Assembly (NCBI GenBank): GCA_019241495.1
Contig: JAFAWZ010000240.1
Span: 1 to 5,084, forward strand
Reading direction: 5' to 3'
DNA length: 5,084 nt
DNA from: Acidimicrobiales bacterium
Lineage (GTDB): Bacteria; Actinomycetota; Acidimicrobiia; Acidimicrobiales; Palsa-688
A model generated the notes under the pieces. It was given only the letters and a program-made list of their open reading frames with translations. It was not told the origin of the DNA and did not search any database. Shown in pieces: positions 4,624 through 5,084 of this stretch. The translations under genes were made by a program, and so were the position numbers. How positions within the stretch are numbered: the stretch's first letter is position 1; each line of letters begins with the position of its first letter.

Positions 4624-5084
4624 GTTTTGGAGCGGGGAGGGAGGGATCGCGACTGAGTCGGCGCTTTCGCAGGGTCGTGAGAGCCGACGTGATGACCTCC
4701 AAGTCCGTCGCAGTGATTCCCAGTACCCCGCGAAGGAGCACCTCATCGACTCGGGCAACCACCGACGACCATTCCCCGTCTCGCAATGCTCGCTCGAGCG
4801 CGCTCCGCTCCCTTTTGAGCGAGGCCCATGCTGATGCAAGATCGTCTGGCCGAGGGACCGGAAGCACGCCGGCTTCTCGCGGCTCCATCTTGAGGATCCC
4901 GCCACCATATGACCGGCCGAACAGTTCCGCACCAAGCAGTGATACCGAGTTCATGCTCAGGAGTGGGAGCGAGGAGCGAGCGGTCTTCCGTCCTGCCTTC
5001 AATCGGATGCCGTGCATCGAGTTGACGAAGGTTGCCCCCGCTGTGTTGTTGATGAGGCGCGGGTATCGGTGGCTCATGTAGGTG
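4616..5084 (-). CDS. N6-adenine DNA methyltransferase, C-terminal part (restriction-modification)
   Basis: The C-terminal 155 residues of a larger methyltransferase; the frame is open at the right edge (TYMSHRYPRLINNTAG) and ends in TAA at 4618–4616. The catalytic half, with the SAM-binding motif and the NPPY-type motif, lies outside the window. What is visible is the distal region typical of TaqI/Eco57I-like N6-adenine methylases of type II systems: SHRYPRLINNTAGATFVNSM, then LLSMNSVSLLGAELFGRSYGG followed by GILKMEPREAGVLPVP. It ends with an acidic and basic helical tail (LKRERSALERALRDG, VVARVDEVLLRGVLG) that fits the sequence-recognition end of these enzymes. Its role would be to methylate adenine in the target of the downstream endonuclease. 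The assignment rests on remembered family patterns and on the neighbouring nuclease. Confidence 0.8.
   Translation of the reverse strand, partial: TYMSHRYPRLINNTAGATFVNSMHGIRLKAGRKTARSSLPLLSMNSVSLLGAELFGRSYGGGILKMEPREAGVLPVPRPDDLASAWASLKRERSALERALRDGEWSSVVARVDEVLLRGVLGITATDLEVITSALTTLRKRRLSRDPSLPAPKRA

Noticed and set aside
4054..4656. 200-residue plus-strand frame opposite the endonuclease
   Set aside because: It is a shadow of the endonuclease in high-GC DNA and shows no recognisable motif.
4624..4935. N-terminal 104-codon extension of the endonuclease frame
   Set aside because: It lies out of frame over the methylase, whose own frame gives family-typical motifs; the extension reads as Ser/Arg-rich noise.

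Overview
The window comes from a high-GC actinobacterial chromosome. Indications are the strong G/C bias at third codon positions, a RipA-like LysM–NlpC/P60 cell-wall hydrolase, GTG start codons and a proline/threonine-rich tail on a probably exported protein. Such Thr-rich tails are common in Acidimicrobiia, so that class is my guess, at low confidence.

Left part (1–3212) looks like ordinary chromosome. A partial gene on the + strand (2–535) ends in an Ig-like beta-sandwich domain and a Thr-rich tail. It converges on a minus-strand gene (577–2055) for a protein with an N-terminal membrane region, two nearly identical LysM repeats and a C-terminal NlpC/P60 endopeptidase domain. Upstream of that gene on the same strand lies galE (2202–3170), encoding UDP-glucose 4-epimerase. 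The two minus-strand genes both relate to the cell envelope, one supplying UDP-galactose and the other cutting peptidoglycan. They are separated by 146 bp that holds a plausible promoter, so I do not call them a tight operon.

Right part (3287–5084) looks like the edge of an integrated element. A tRNA-Arg(ACG) gene (3287–3359) is followed 101 bp later by the 5' part of a tyrosine-recombinase integrase gene. The integrase carries a single-base frameshift and has lost its whole catalytic domain. Directly against it, on the minus strand, sit a putative type II restriction endonuclease with a PD-(D/E)XK signature (3802–4623) and the C-terminal part of an N6-adenine DNA methyltransferase (4616–5084, running off the window). 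These two overlap by 8 nt and form a restriction-modification pair. The simplest reading is a restriction-modification island that entered at the tRNA-Arg and was then fixed by decay of its integrase.

The points most worth a second look are: a strong internal Shine-Dalgarno and ATG that could make a separate secreted form of the NlpC/P60 protein; the endonuclease of unrecognised family; an inverted repeat covering the integrase ribosome-binding site; and an apparent threonine where NlpC/P60 enzymes usually have the third catalytic residue. I did not find evidence for a wholly new type of system. No non-coding stretch exceeds about 150 bp.
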